From positions 124,001 to 188,000 of the forward strand of contig NZ_LQMT02000008.1 in the NCBI RefSeq assembly GCF_001620365.2: 64,000 bases of DNA. Direction: 5' to 3'. Source of the stretch: Amycolatopsis keratiniphila subsp. keratiniphila (lineage in GTDB: Bacteria; Actinomycetota; Actinomycetes; Mycobacteriales; Pseudonocardiaceae). Shown piece by piece: positions 43,587 to 52,389 of this stretch. A program made the translations under genes and the position numbers. Below the pieces are notes generated by a model. That model was not told the DNA's origin and did not search any database. It was given only the letters and a program-made list of their open reading frames with translations. The first letter of the stretch is position 1. Each line of letters starts with the position of its first letter.

Positions 43587-44753
43587 TCAGCGGGCGATAC
43601 CGCGGCGAAGATAGTCGTCGGCGTCCACTCCGGACTCGACGAGCAACGCGCGCGTGTGCTCTCCCAGGGCCGGGACGTCGCCCATGCACGCCTCGAAATC
43701 GTCGAACGTCACCGGTGGCAGCAGGGCGTCGACTCGAGCGAATTCGGTGCCGATCTTGCGCCAGCGATCACGCGCCCGCAGCTGGGGATGATCGGCGACT
43801 TGGCCGACGTCCTTGAGCTGCGCGGCGGGAACCCCCGCCGCGGCGAGCCGTTCGTCGAGTTCGCTGTTGGTCCACAGCGATGTCCTCGCGGCGACAGCGG
43901 CGTCGCACTCCGCTCGATGAGCGACCCGCCGCACGTTGGTGGTGAAGCGCGGATCTTCGGCGAGATCGGGCGCGTCGAGGACCTCGGTGACGAGCGTGCG
44001 CCAGCCGGTGTCGTTCTGGACGCCGACGAGCATCTGGCCGTCACGCGTCGGGAAGGCGTCGTACGGCGCGATCGAACTGTGGCTCAGCCCCATCCGTTCG
44101 GGCTCGGTACCGGCGTACATCCGGGTGTTGAGCGCGTATCCCATCCATTCGACGGTGGCTTCCAGCATCGAGACCTCGATCGTCGCGCCCTCGCCGGTGC
44201 GCCAGCGGCGCAGCAACGCCGCCAGCACCGCCTGCGCGCAGTACATACCCGAAGCGATGTCGGCGGTCGGGATCCCGGTCTTCGCCGGCGCGTCCGGGGT
44301 TCCGGTGATCGCGATGAGCCCGGCCTCGGCCTGGATCAGCATGTCGTAGGCCTTGCGCCGCTCCATCGGCCCGCCCGCGCCGAACCCGGACAGGTTCACC
44401 ACGACCAGCTCGGGGTGATCCGCCCGCAGATCACCGAAACCGAGCCGCTCCGCCGCGCCGGGGGCGAGGTTCTGCACGAACACGTCGGCCTTCGCGACCA
44501 GCCGGCGGACGACGTCACGCCCCTCGTCGGTCTTGAGGTCGACGGCGAGCGATTCCTTGCCCCGGTTCAACCAGACGAAATGCGCGCCGCTGCCGTGCAC
44601 GGCGTGGTCGTAGGCGCGGGCGAAATCCCCGCCGTCGACGCGTTCGACCTTGATCACCCGAGCGCCGAGGTCGGCGAGGTTGCGGGTGGCCAGCGGTGCG
44701 GCCACGGCCTGTTCGACGGCGACGACGGTGACCCCGTCGAGTGGCCGCGTCAT
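43587..44753 (-). CDS. Class III CoA-transferase (CaiB/BaiF family)
   Basis: 388 residues, usual family length. N-terminal GVTVVAVEQAVAAPLATRNLADLGARVIKVE, then LNRGKESLAVDLKTDEGR, and the catalytic Asp in RKAYDMLIQAEAGL. Transfers CoA between acyl donors and acceptors. It starts with a 4-nt overlap on the acyl-CoA dehydrogenase gene, so the two are translationally coupled, suggesting activation then dehydrogenation of an organic acid. Confidence 0.92.
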   Translation of the reverse strand: MTRPLDGVTVVAVEQAVAAPLATRNLADLGARVIKVERVDGGDFARAYDHAVHGSGAHFVWLNRGKESLAVDLKTDEGRDVVRRLVAKADVFVQNLAPGAAERLGFGDLRADHPELVVVNLSGFGAGGPMERRKAYDMLIQAEAGLIAITGTPDAPAKTGIPTADIASGMYCAQAVLAALLRRWRTGEGATIEVSMLEATVEWMGYALNTRMYAGTEPERMGLSHSSIAPYDAFPTRDGQMLVGVQNDTGWRTLVTEVLDAPDLAEDPRFTTNVRRVAHRAECDAAVAARTSLWTNSELDERLAAAGVPAAQLKDVGQVADHPQLRARDRWRKIGTEFARVDALLPPVTFDDFEACMGDVPALGEHTRALLVESGVDADDYLRRGIAR

Positions 44754-45907
44754 GCCTTCTTCTTCTCGGCCCGCACCAGCCCGCCGCCGATGATCAACCG
44801 CTGGATCTCGCTCGTGCCCTCGTACAGCCGCATCAACCGGACATCGCGGTAGATGCGTTCGACCGGGACTTCGCGCATGTAGCCGCTTCCGCCGTGGACC
44901 TGCACCGCGAGATCCGCGGCCTTGCCCGCCATCTCGGTGCAGAACAGCTTCGCCGCCGACGGCGCGATCCGCCGGTCCTCCCCCGTCACATACGCCCGCG
45001 CCGCTTCACGGGCGAGCGCGCGACCGGCGAGCACACCGGTCTGCTGATCGGCCAGCATCGCTTGCACCAACTGGAAATCCCCGATCGGCGTGCCACCCTG
45101 GGTCGCCGTCGCGGCGTACGCCACCGACTCGTCCAGCGCTCGCTGCGCCGTCCCGACGGCGAGGCCCGCCATGTGGATCCGGCCACGCGCCAACGACGTC
45201 ATCGCCGCCTTGTAGCCGACGTCGCCGTCCCCGCCGACCAGCGCGTCGGGCCCGACGCGGACCTGCGAGAACGTCACGTCCGCGGTCCGCGAACCCTCCT
45301 GCCCCATCTTCGCGTCCTTCGCCCCCACCGTGATGCCCGGCGCGCCGGCGGGCACGAGGAACACCGCGATCCCGGTGTCCGTCCGCGCGAACACCACGAA
45401 CAGTCCGGCCTCGGTGGCGTTGGTGATGAACTGCTTCCCGCCGTCGATCACCCAGCCGTCACCGTCCGGCTTCGCGCTGGTCCGCAACCCGGCCGGATTC
45501 GACCCCGCGCCCGGCTCGGTCAGCGCGAACGACGCGACGACCTCCCCTGACGCGATCCCCGGCAACCACTGGTCCTGTTGTTCCCGGGTACCGAATCCGA
45601 CCAGCACCTGCCCGGCGATCCCGTTGTTGGTGCCGAACATCGACCGCAACGCCAGCGACGTGTACCCCAGCGCCATCGCGACCTCGACGTCCTGGACCAG
45701 GTCGAGACCGAGCCCGCCCCACTCCTGGGGGATCGCGTACCCGAACAGCCCCATCTCCGCGGCCTGCGCCCGCAAATCGGCCGGAATGGCGTCCGTGTTC
45801 ATGATCTCCAGCTCCCGGGGCATCACCCGGGTGCGCACGAAATCCTTGATCTGGCCGAGAACGTCCGCGAACACGTCGTCGGGGACGTCGGGGTTGCCGG
45901 TGTACAT
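44750..45907 (-). CDS. Acyl-CoA dehydrogenase
   Basis: ATG at 45907 (GTGAGGGC upstream) gives 385 residues, standard for the family. FALTEPGAGSNPAGLRTSA binds FAD/substrate; FITNATEAGLFVVFART and the catalytic Glu in RLYEGTSEIQRLIIGG are intact. It introduces a trans-2 double bond in an acyl-CoA, passing electrons to ETF. Coupled by a 4-nt overlap to the CoA-transferase. Chain length or branching preference cannot be assigned. Confidence 0.94.
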   Translation of the reverse strand: MYTGNPDVPDDVFADVLGQIKDFVRTRVMPRELEIMNTDAIPADLRAQAAEMGLFGYAIPQEWGGLGLDLVQDVEVAMALGYTSLALRSMFGTNNGIAGQVLVGFGTREQQDQWLPGIASGEVVASFALTEPGAGSNPAGLRTSAKPDGDGWVIDGGKQFITNATEAGLFVVFARTDTGIAVFLVPAGAPGITVGAKDAKMGQEGSRTADVTFSQVRVGPDALVGGDGDVGYKAAMTSLARGRIHMAGLAVGTAQRALDESVAYAATATQGGTPIGDFQLVQAMLADQQTGVLAGRALAREAARAYVTGEDRRIAPSAAKLFCTEMAGKAADLAVQVHGGSGYMREVPVERIYRDVRLMRLYEGTSEIQRLIIGGGLVRAEKKKA

Positions 45908-46007
45908 GCCCTCACTATCGATCACCGTCCGGGTTCGGTCCACTCCCTCGGGTGGACCTCGCCGCGGGACCTACCGGAGATGTTGATCACCGTCCTAACG
46001 TCGAACC

Positions 46008-46352
46008 ATGCGTACACGAACCGCTTTTCTTTCCCTTGCCAGTGCCGTCGCCCTCTGCTTCTCGATCCCGGCCGTGGCCTCAGCGGCCGAAGGCGAATTC
46101 ACCTACCGCTATTACGACGAAGACGAAGAGCTCCAGGTCGGCACCCTGGTGGATCCACCCAGCGGCGAATGCATCGAAATACCCGAAATAGCCGACTGGG
46201 ACGTCGACGCGTTCCGCCCGCGCAACGACACCGACTCGACCGCGGTGGTGTTCCTGGACGACGACTGCTCGAGCGATTCCTACTTCTCGCTGCGCCCCAA
46301 CGGCGGCCGAGGCTCGGACAGACTTCTGCTCCGCTCGGTCATCTTCAGTTAG
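46008..46352 (+). CDS. Small secreted acidic protein
   Basis: 114 residues with a signal peptide (1-26, ending ASA). The mature 88 residues are strongly acidic (DEDEELQ, DDDCSSDS) and have two Cys (DPPSGEC and DDDC) that could form one disulfide. No family recognised. 52 nt precede the hydrolase gene on the same strand. Confidence 0.65.
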   Translation: MRTRTAFLSLASAVALCFSIPAVASAAEGEFTYRYYDEDEELQVGTLVDPPSGECIEIPEIADWDVDAFRPRNDTDSTAVVFLDDDCSSDSYFSLRPNGGRGSDRLLLRSVIFS

Positions 46353-46404
46353 GCCGAGCGGACCTCGACACCACACTCCGCGCGGCGAAAGATGAGGCGC
46401 GGGG

Positions 46405-47787
46405 GTGGTCGTCGTGGCACGACGCGGACTGGTCTTCCTGGCTCTGCTCACGATCTTTCTGGGGCTGGTGGTGCCCCGCGCCTCGGCCGGCGGCCAGGTC
46501 ACCAGGTACGAGGGCGAACTCGACGGCGCACGCTATCTGGTGCTGGTGCCGGAAAACTGGAACGGCACGCTCATGCTGTGGAGTCACGGGATGTACTCGC
46601 TGGCGTATCCGGAACCCGATCGGATCGCGCTGACGTCACAGCCCGCGACCGAGTCCTTCCTGCTGGCGCAGGGATACGCGCTGGCCGCGTCCCAGTACCG
46701 GACCGTGCGTGGCTGGTCGATCGAGGAGGCGCTCACCGACCAGACCCGGCTGCACGACTGGTTCACCCGCACGATCGGTTCGCCGCGGCGAACCATCGCG
46801 GCGGGCGAATCGGTGGGCGCGATCACCGCGACCCTGCTCGCCGAGCGGAATCCGCGCCGGTTCGACGGCCTGATGACCTTCTGCGGCAACCTCGCCGGCG
46901 GGGCCGCGCACTGGAATTCGTCGCTCGATCTCGGGTACGCGCTGAACACCCTGCTCGACGCGCGGCTGCAACTGGTGCGGATCACCGATCCCGCGGCCAA
47001 CGTGGGCAGATTCGTCGACGTGGTGCAGGCCGCCACCGCGCACCCGGAAGGCAGGGCGCGGCTCGCGCTGGCGAACGCGCTGGCCGAGATCCCCGGCTGG
47101 CTGGACGCCACGCAGCCCCGCCCGCCGAGTGTCGCGGATCAGGTTTTCTGGCAGGGCGTATGGGATCGCTTCTACCGCGCCGGCGCGTTCGGCGTCGACA
47201 GGGTCGCGCTGGAACAGCGGGCGGGCGGCAACCCGGGCTGGAACGTGGGTATCGACTACCGGCGGATCCTGGCGAACTCCGGCGAACGGACGCTGGTGGA
47301 ACGTGCCTACGCGGAGGCAGGGCTCGACCTCGGCGCCGACCTCGACCGGCTGGCGAAGGCGCCCCGAATCACTCCGGATCCGGCCGCGGCGGTCTATCTG
47401 GCCCGCTTCGGGCTGCCGCTGGGTCTCACGCCGGTCCCGGTGCTGACCATGCACACCGTCGCGGACGGCACCGCACCCGCGGCGCACGAACGCGCCTACG
47501 CCGAACGAGTGGGGCCGGGCGACGAACTACGTCAGCTGTTCGTGAACCGCGCAGGTCACTGTGTGTTCACCGCGTCCGAGGAGATCACCGCCCTGCGCAC
47601 ACTGGAACGGCGGCTGGATCGCGGACACTGGCCGTCGACCGGCCCCGCCACGCTGAACTCCGAAGCAGGCACGCTCGCCCCGGAACTCCAGACGATCTTC
47701 GACATCGTCCGGGAATCCCGGGTGACGACCACCCCGGCGTTCGCGCGGCATTCCCCTCCCCCGTATCCGAGGGCGCTGCCGTTCTAG
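46405..47787 (+). CDS. Secreted alpha/beta hydrolase
   Basis: 460 residues from GTG at 46405. N-terminal signal peptide (1-28, ending RASAGG). An NGTLMLWSHGMYS motif forms the oxyanion region, AAGESVGAITATLLAE is the nucleophile elbow, and a late NRAGHCVFT supplies the catalytic His. An insertion of about 150 residues between them probably forms a lid. Possibly a tannase/feruloyl-esterase-like or lipase enzyme; the substrate is not determinable. It overlaps the opposite-strand protease-like gene by 4 nt at the 3' end. Confidence 0.82.
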   Translation: MVVVARRGLVFLALLTIFLGLVVPRASAGGQVTRYEGELDGARYLVLVPENWNGTLMLWSHGMYSLAYPEPDRIALTSQPATESFLLAQGYALAASQYRTVRGWSIEEALTDQTRLHDWFTRTIGSPRRTIAAGESVGAITATLLAERNPRRFDGLMTFCGNLAGGAAHWNSSLDLGYALNTLLDARLQLVRITDPAANVGRFVDVVQAATAHPEGRARLALANALAEIPGWLDATQPRPPSVADQVFWQGVWDRFYRAGAFGVDRVALEQRAGGNPGWNVGIDYRRILANSGERTLVERAYAEAGLDLGADLDRLAKAPRITPDPAAAVYLARFGLPLGLTPVPVLTMHTVADGTAPAAHERAYAERVGPGDELRQLFVNRAGHCVFTASEEITALRTLERRLDRGHWPSTGPATLNSEAGTLAPELQTIFDIVRESRVTTTPAFARHSPPPYPRALPF

Positions 47788-48443
47788 GTTCCGGCGAGGA
47801 TCATCAGCCCATAGGCCGACAGGACCCGGTTGACCGGGGCGAAGAAGGTGGAGCCGCCGCTGGAGCAGTTGCCGCTGCCACCGACCAGCACACCCTGGGC
47901 CTGCGTCCCGCTGACGAACGGCCCGCCGTTGTCCCCCGGCTCCGCGCAGACGGAGGTCCGGGTCAGGCCGGTCAGCGTCCCCTCCGGGAAGGTGATCGAC
48001 ACGTTCTTCGCCTGGATGATGCCGCACCGCCAGCCGGTGGTCGCGCCGTACCGGCACACCGACGCGCCGACCGGAGCCTCGACCGACCCGGTGATCGTCA
48101 CGCGGGGCTCGGTGGGCGGGATGGAGGCCACCAGCCGCCAGTCGGTCGTGTTGGTCACCCGGATGACGATCGCGCCCGTCGGCGGCGTCTGGGCGCCCAC
48201 GACCACCCCGACCACCCGGCCGGCGCTGCGGATCGTGTCACCGGGTCTGCCGCAAGCCGAACTCGCGATCAGGTAGCCGGTATTCCCCGAGACGGCGGCG
48301 AACCCGGCCGTGCACCGCGTCGCGGCGCTGCTCTGCAACACACTCCCGCCGCCGAGCGGGGCGGGAGCGCTCGCGTGCGCGGTCGACGGCAAGGCCAGGC
48401 CGAGGGCCAGGACCAGGCAGGACAGGGATCGGGGCAGTCTCAC
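47784..48443 (-). CDS. Secreted streptogrisin-like pseudo-protease (triad lost)
   Basis: 219 residues with a signal peptide (1-24). Compared with streptogrisin B, the frame is conserved: TRCTAGFAA, CAEPGDNGGPFVSGT, GGSGNCSSGGSTFF, LSAYG. But the TAGHC His is replaced (LIASSAC, Ala63), the catalytic Asp position is Gly90 (GAIVIRVTNTT), and the nucleophile Ser is Asn172 (GDNGGP). All three catalytic residues are gone while disulfide Cys pairs remain. There is no pro-domain, unlike active streptogrisins. The reading frame is intact, so the protein is probably made and used as a binder or inhibitor-like scaffold rather than a protease. Confidence 0.88.
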   Translation of the reverse strand: MRLPRSLSCLVLALGLALPSTAHASAPAPLGGGSVLQSSAATRCTAGFAAVSGNTGYLIASSACGRPGDTIRSAGRVVGVVVGAQTPPTGAIVIRVTNTTDWRLVASIPPTEPRVTITGSVEAPVGASVCRYGATTGWRCGIIQAKNVSITFPEGTLTGLTRTSVCAEPGDNGGPFVSGTQAQGVLVGGSGNCSSGGSTFFAPVNRVLSAYGLMILAGT

Positions 48444-48519
48444 GGGACCCTCCGATGGCCGGGGATGTCCCGATCGTAACGAGCGGGACGCCCCGGCCCA
48501 TCCGCCGAATCGCGCATTC

Positions 48520-49542
48520 TCAGCGCCAGCCGAGCTCCGGCGCCACGTGGGTGAGGATGCTCTCCAGCACGTGCGCGTTGTACTCGACGCCGAGCTGGTT
48601 CGGGATGGTCAGCAGCAAGGTGTCCGCGGCCTCGATGGCCTCGTCCTCCTTGAGCGCCCGCACCAGCTCGTCCGGCTCGGCGGCGTACGACCGCCCGAAG
48701 ATCGCCCTGGTCGTCTCGTCGATCATGCCGACCTGATCGCGCGAGTTCCGGTCGCGGCCGAAATACGCGCGGTCCAGGTCGTTCGTCAACGCGAAGATGC
48801 TGCGGCTGACCGACACCCGCGGCTCACGCGAGTGGCCGGCCTCCTTCCAGGCTTCGCGGTAGGCCTCGATCTGCTTGCGCTGCTGGACGTGCAGCGGCTC
48901 CCCCGTCTCGTCGTCCTTGAGGGTGGAACTCTGCAGGTTCATGCCCTGCTCCGCCGCCCACACCGCGGTCGCGTTGGAGCTCGACCCCCACCAGATCCGC
49001 TCGCGCAACCCCTCCGAATACGGCTCGAGCCGCAGCAACCCCGGCGGATTGGGGAACATCGGCCGCGGATTCGGCTGCGCGAACCCCTCGCCCTCGAGCA
49101 GCTTGAGGAAGACCTCGGTGCGCTGCCGGGCCATGTCCGCCGCGGTCTGCCCCTCCGCCGGCCCGTACCCGAAGTACCGCCAGCCGTCGATCACCTGCTC
49201 CGGGGATCCCCGGCTGACCCCGAGCTGGAGCCTGCCGCGGGAGATGAGGTCGGCGGCGCCCGCCTCCTCGGCCATGTACATCGGGTTCTCGTAGCGCATG
49301 TCGATCACGCCGGTGCCGATCTCGATCTTCGACGTCCGGGCCCCGATCGCCGACAGCAACGGGAACGGGCTCCCCGCCTGCCGCGCGAAGTGATGCACCC
49401 GGAAGTACGCGCCGTCCACGCCGAGCTCCTCGGCCGCGACCGCCAAGTCGATCGACTGATGCAGGAAGTCGGCCGCGGACCGCGTCTCGGAGTGCGCGCT
49501 CGGTGACCAGTGGCCGAAGGACAGGAAACCAATCTTCTTCAC
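48520..49542 (-). CDS. LLM class flavin-dependent oxidoreductase
   Basis: GTG at 49542 gives 340 residues starting KKIGFLSFGHWSPSAHSETRSAADFL, a recognisable LLM subgroup. VDGAYFRVHHFARQAGSPFPLLSAIGARTSKIEIGTGVIDMRYENP is the family core, and RERIWWGSSSNATAVWAAEQGMNL the flavin-binding part. A longer upstream frame runs into the tRNA and is not credible. Substrate unknown. It sits 3' of the tRNA-Leu gene on the same strand. Confidence 0.88.
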   Translation of the reverse strand: MKKIGFLSFGHWSPSAHSETRSAADFLHQSIDLAVAAEELGVDGAYFRVHHFARQAGSPFPLLSAIGARTSKIEIGTGVIDMRYENPMYMAEEAGAADLISRGRLQLGVSRGSPEQVIDGWRYFGYGPAEGQTAADMARQRTEVFLKLLEGEGFAQPNPRPMFPNPPGLLRLEPYSEGLRERIWWGSSSNATAVWAAEQGMNLQSSTLKDDETGEPLHVQQRKQIEAYREAWKEAGHSREPRVSVSRSIFALTNDLDRAYFGRDRNSRDQVGMIDETTRAIFGRSYAAEPDELVRALKEDEAIEAADTLLLTIPNQLGVEYNAHVLESILTHVAPELGWR

Positions 49543-49659
49543 GCCCGTGTAAGCGCTCCGTGACCAGGATTGATTCCCTGCCGGCAGTGCACACGGCCAT
49601 AACGCAAAAGAGCGGACGGTCGCTATGACCATCCGCTCCACCCCGTAGGGTACTGCGCG

Positions 49660-49743
49660 TGTCCGAGGGGGGACTTGAACCCCCACGTCCGTTAAGGACA
49701 CTAGCACCTCAAGCTAGCGCGTCTGCCATTCCGCCACTCGGAC
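49660..49743 (-). tRNA. tRNA-Leu, anticodon GAG
   Basis: The minus strand gives an 84-nt class II tRNA: acceptor stem GTCCGAG/CTCGGAC, D-arm, anticodon stem CTAGC/GCTAG with loop TTGAGGT (anticodon GAG), a long variable arm, T-arm with GGTTCAAGTC, and discriminator A at 49660. CCA is not encoded. It reads CUC/CUU. Confidence 0.97.
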
Positions 49744-49759
49744 TTGCTGATGTGAGAAG

Positions 49760-49765
49760 AGTATA
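49760..49765 (-). promoter_or_regulatory. Likely -10 box of the tRNA-Leu gene
   Basis: TATACT on the minus strand, 16 nt upstream of the mature tRNA 5' end, fits an extended -10. No clear -35 is seen. Confidence 0.45.
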
Positions 49766-49918
49766 CGTCCCCTGAGAGGCCTCGATCAGGGGGGTACGTA
49801 TCGTCACCATGACTCACATTGAGATGATGTTCGGTTACCGTCTGGCAGCGATCGCGCCTCTCCGCGAGCGACTCCCGTAAGCAAGTCGCAGGCCATAGGC
49901 CGGTCAACAGAAAGCGAC

Positions 49919-50590
49919 GGCTACTAACTCCCAGTGTTCGGTCGCCTCGCGTCGCAGTCGTTCGCCGTCGGGGCCGACAACACATGGCACGCCCGGCCTC
50001 CTTGGCGAGCTCACGCCACAGCGCCTCGCTGCGCCGCGACGGTCCCGACTGGGACGTGCTGGGGTTGCCGTTTGCGAGGTTGACCGAGCCTGCCGGATGT
50101 AGGCAACGCCGTCCTGCAGGATCCCCACACCGGAACGGTCAAAGTCGGCGTCGGCAGACAGCCGGATTCGACCACGACACCGGACTTCGCGTCGGCGCCG
50201 GTCGCGATGCGGAAGCAGTACTTGACCGCGTCGCCGTCCGGGTCGGTCACCGGCTTCACAAGGTCGAGGTGAACGAGGTCGACACGGCGAGGGTGGCGTT
50301 GAGGTTCTCGTACGTCCAAGCTCCGCGTTTCGGCGCCGATCAGCATGAAGAACACGCTGCCGCCGCGGGCGTTGACCCGGTCGCGGATGAACCGGTCAGC
50401 CCCTCTCCGGCGAAACTGCCGACGTCGCCGACGAGGGGCGCCGGTCACGTACCCGCCGACGCCATTGAAAGTGAAGGCGGACGCGAACGCCGAGCTGTCG
50501 TTCTCGATTGTGTTCTCCCCGCGCGATCGAGGCTGGCCCCACATTCCGTGGGGTCAGGGCTTCAACTATGTCGTCACCGCGGGATGAAAC
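49919..50590 (-). pseudogene. Decayed Rhs/DNRLRE-type surface protein fragment
   Basis: On the minus strand, a part at about 50110-50270 reads VTDPDGDAVKYCFRIATGADAKSGVVVESGC, the DPDGD-centred repeat of large actinobacterial Rhs/DNRLRE wall proteins, followed in another frame by LQDGVAYIRQA. Other pieces (SSAFASAFTFNGVGGYVTG) precede it. Frames break repeatedly and no ribosome site or intact ORF covers it. A remnant of a larger surface protein. Further from 49744 to 49918 I see only the tRNA promoter. Confidence 0.5.
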
Positions 50591-50701
50591 CCGGTCGCTC
50601 ACGAGGACTGTTCCTTCTCCACGGCCTCGAGCAGCGACCTGGCCTCTACCGGAGCAGCGGATAACCGTTGCGGAGGTCACGGCCCACGCGACTCGGACGC
50701 C

Positions 50702-51316
50702 TTACGGCCATTGGAGCATGCCCTCGTCGTTGACCACGGGGTGCTTTTCGCCGTTGGGCAGTTCGGCTTGGCTGGCGTAGGCGTCCAGTCGTTCGGCGAT
50801 TTCGCCGAGCATCTCGGTTACGCTGCCCCAGTGGGTCGCGCTGAACCCGTCCCCGGGCGCCATCATCATGATCATGCCGTGGTCGGTGCCTGGGCGTAGG
50901 TCCACGCACAGTGTGGTACCCGTGATGTCACGGCAGATGGGGACGAGCGCAGTGCAGAAGGGGCCTCCGTCATCACCTGCTTGGCTCTGGTGCATCTGAC
51001 CTGGACCGCAGCATGTCGGATCCGTCGCGGTGGACTCCGACAACCGCTGGTATTCCTCGCGAACTCGTCGAACCGCGAGGGGGACGAACGCCGGCGGCAC
51101 CAGATCCCCAGCTCGCTGGTCGTAGCGATCGACGATGCCATCCATGAGCGTCCACCAGCCGACGAGATCATCCGGGAGTGTGAGTCCGACGAGGCGCTGA
51201 AGCTCCCGGATATCGTCTGCAGGGCCGGGAAGCCGGATCTCGCGGGCGGCGGCGGGGGCGTGTTCGCGCAGCAGGTTCATGATCTGCTGCCACAACTGGT
51301 TCACCGGTGCGGTCAC
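50702..51316 (-). CDS. SMI1/KNR4 family protein
   Basis: GTG at 51316, with GAAGGTGGG upstream, gives 204 residues. The SMI1/KNR4 (SUKH) pattern is visible: RLPGPADDIRELQRLVGLTLPDDLVGWWTLMDG near the N-terminus, then LRPGTDHGMIMMM and HWGSVTEMLGEIAERLDAY. SUKH proteins often serve as immunity proteins for polymorphic nuclease toxins. The nearby Rhs-like remnant is consistent with a former toxin-immunity locus, though that toxin's tip is no longer visible. A much longer upstream open frame is not used. Confidence 0.75.
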   Translation of the reverse strand: MTAPVNQLWQQIMNLLREHAPAAAREIRLPGPADDIRELQRLVGLTLPDDLVGWWTLMDGIVDRYDQRAGDLVPPAFVPLAVRRVREEYQRLSESTATDPTCCGPGQMHQSQAGDDGGPFCTALVPICRDITGTTLCVDLRPGTDHGMIMMMAPGDGFSATHWGSVTEMLGEIAERLDAYASQAELPNGEKHPVVNDEGMLQWP

Positions 51317-51487
51317 GAATACCCACCTTCTCGTCGTCGTGCGTTCGGGCTCGGCGCAGGTGAGGTGCGCCCGGTCTTCCGGACACACCTCACCGATGTC
51401 AGTTCGGACAGGCCAGAAAGCTTGGCGCACAACATAATTAGGAGGCAAGACCAGAGGAGGTTGCGCGATACTCCCTGGGTGATCACG

Positions 51488-52129
51488 ATGCAGCCCGTCC
51501 TGGAGGCCCACGCGACAGGTGGCTTTGCCCTCTGGCCTGTCGCCGAGGTCGAATCGTTCGGGTATATCCCGCTCAGCGGAGAGCTCACGTCCCGCGAGGT
51601 CGGTACGGCGGTGATGTGCATCGCCGCCTGCAATGACATCGACCCTGAGGACGGCGTCCGCCCGCCCCGCCCCGCCGACCCGCTCGGGTCGTTCCTGCAC
51701 GGCTTGCTCACCTTTGACACCCTCTTCGCGGCTGGCGGATTGCGGGTGACTGACAGTGCCACGGGCGTGGCGTTCATGCCGGGCTGCTGCAACGGCCTGG
51801 AGGACTGGCGCGAGTGGCACCACGTCCTCGAGGACAACGGCCAGGTCTGGTTCGGGCACGATCCAGATCCGCGCGCCGAACGCTGCGGCGATACCGTCCG
51901 GTTGACCGTTGACGCCGAACAGAGCGCGAGCCCGGTGATCGAGTTGCCCGTTACCGATCTTCGAAACCTCCTCGCTGGGGCCGAGCATGACCTCGCAGGT
52001 TTCCTCGCGCTGGCAGTCGGCTGGGCCGAGAGGAACCTGGCGAACCATTCCGCCGTCCCGGTCATCGGGGCCCTCGCACGCGCATTGGACCTCCCGACAC
52101 CCGCCAAACCGCCCGCCGGGAACGCGTGA
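51488..52129 (+). CDS. Hypothetical protein
   Basis: 213 residues from ATG at 51488 (a GTG at 51479 is also possible; the ribosome site is weak). Contains WPVAEVESFGYIPLSGELTSREVG, FMPGCCNGLEDWREWHHVLEDNGQVWFGHDPDP and a C-terminal LxNLLAGAEHDLAGFLALAVGWAERNL helix. CC and GHDP features resemble proteins seen near polymorphic-toxin loci, but I do not recognise a family. No membrane segment. Divergent from the SMI1 gene. Confidence 0.6.
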   Translation: MQPVLEAHATGGFALWPVAEVESFGYIPLSGELTSREVGTAVMCIAACNDIDPEDGVRPPRPADPLGSFLHGLLTFDTLFAAGGLRVTDSATGVAFMPGCCNGLEDWREWHHVLEDNGQVWFGHDPDPRAERCGDTVRLTVDAEQSASPVIELPVTDLRNLLAGAEHDLAGFLALAVGWAERNLANHSAVPVIGALARALDLPTPAKPPAGNA

Positions 52130-52355
52130 AGTCCTCGCGCGACGACTCGCGCCGACACCCAACGCCGTCGGCATACATCCGGAATTCTCAGTAACCCTGC
52201 GCGAGCATCGCAGCAGCGCCGCGACCGGTACGGGATGACCAACATCCGAGGCGGCGGCTATTGAGGACAGTTGGAAGAACAAACCGGCGGATACGAACGC
52301 CGGTCATAGGAGCCTTTCGACACGCTCCCGATCACAGACCACCCGAACGCCATCT

Positions 52356-52376
52356 TTACTGTCTATCTGACAGTAA
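52356..52376. promoter_or_regulatory. Perfect palindrome upstream of the NrtR-nucleosidase operon
   Basis: TTACTGTC-N5-GACAGTAA (8-bp arms) lies 14 nt before the Nudix gene start. NrtR regulators bind similar 21-bp palindromes; the position suggests autorepression of the operon. Confidence 0.75.
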
Positions 52377-52389
52377 GTACGGTCAGGAC

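Noticed and set aside
46392..48479. 695-codon open frame on the plus strand
   Set aside because: Overlaps the alpha/beta hydrolase in another frame and is antisense to the pseudo-protease; no domain.
51317..52282. N-terminal extension of the SMI1 gene to TTG at 52282
   Set aside because: The extension is antisense to the hypothetical protein gene and has no domain; GTG at 51316 has a good ribosome site and starts the recognisable domain.
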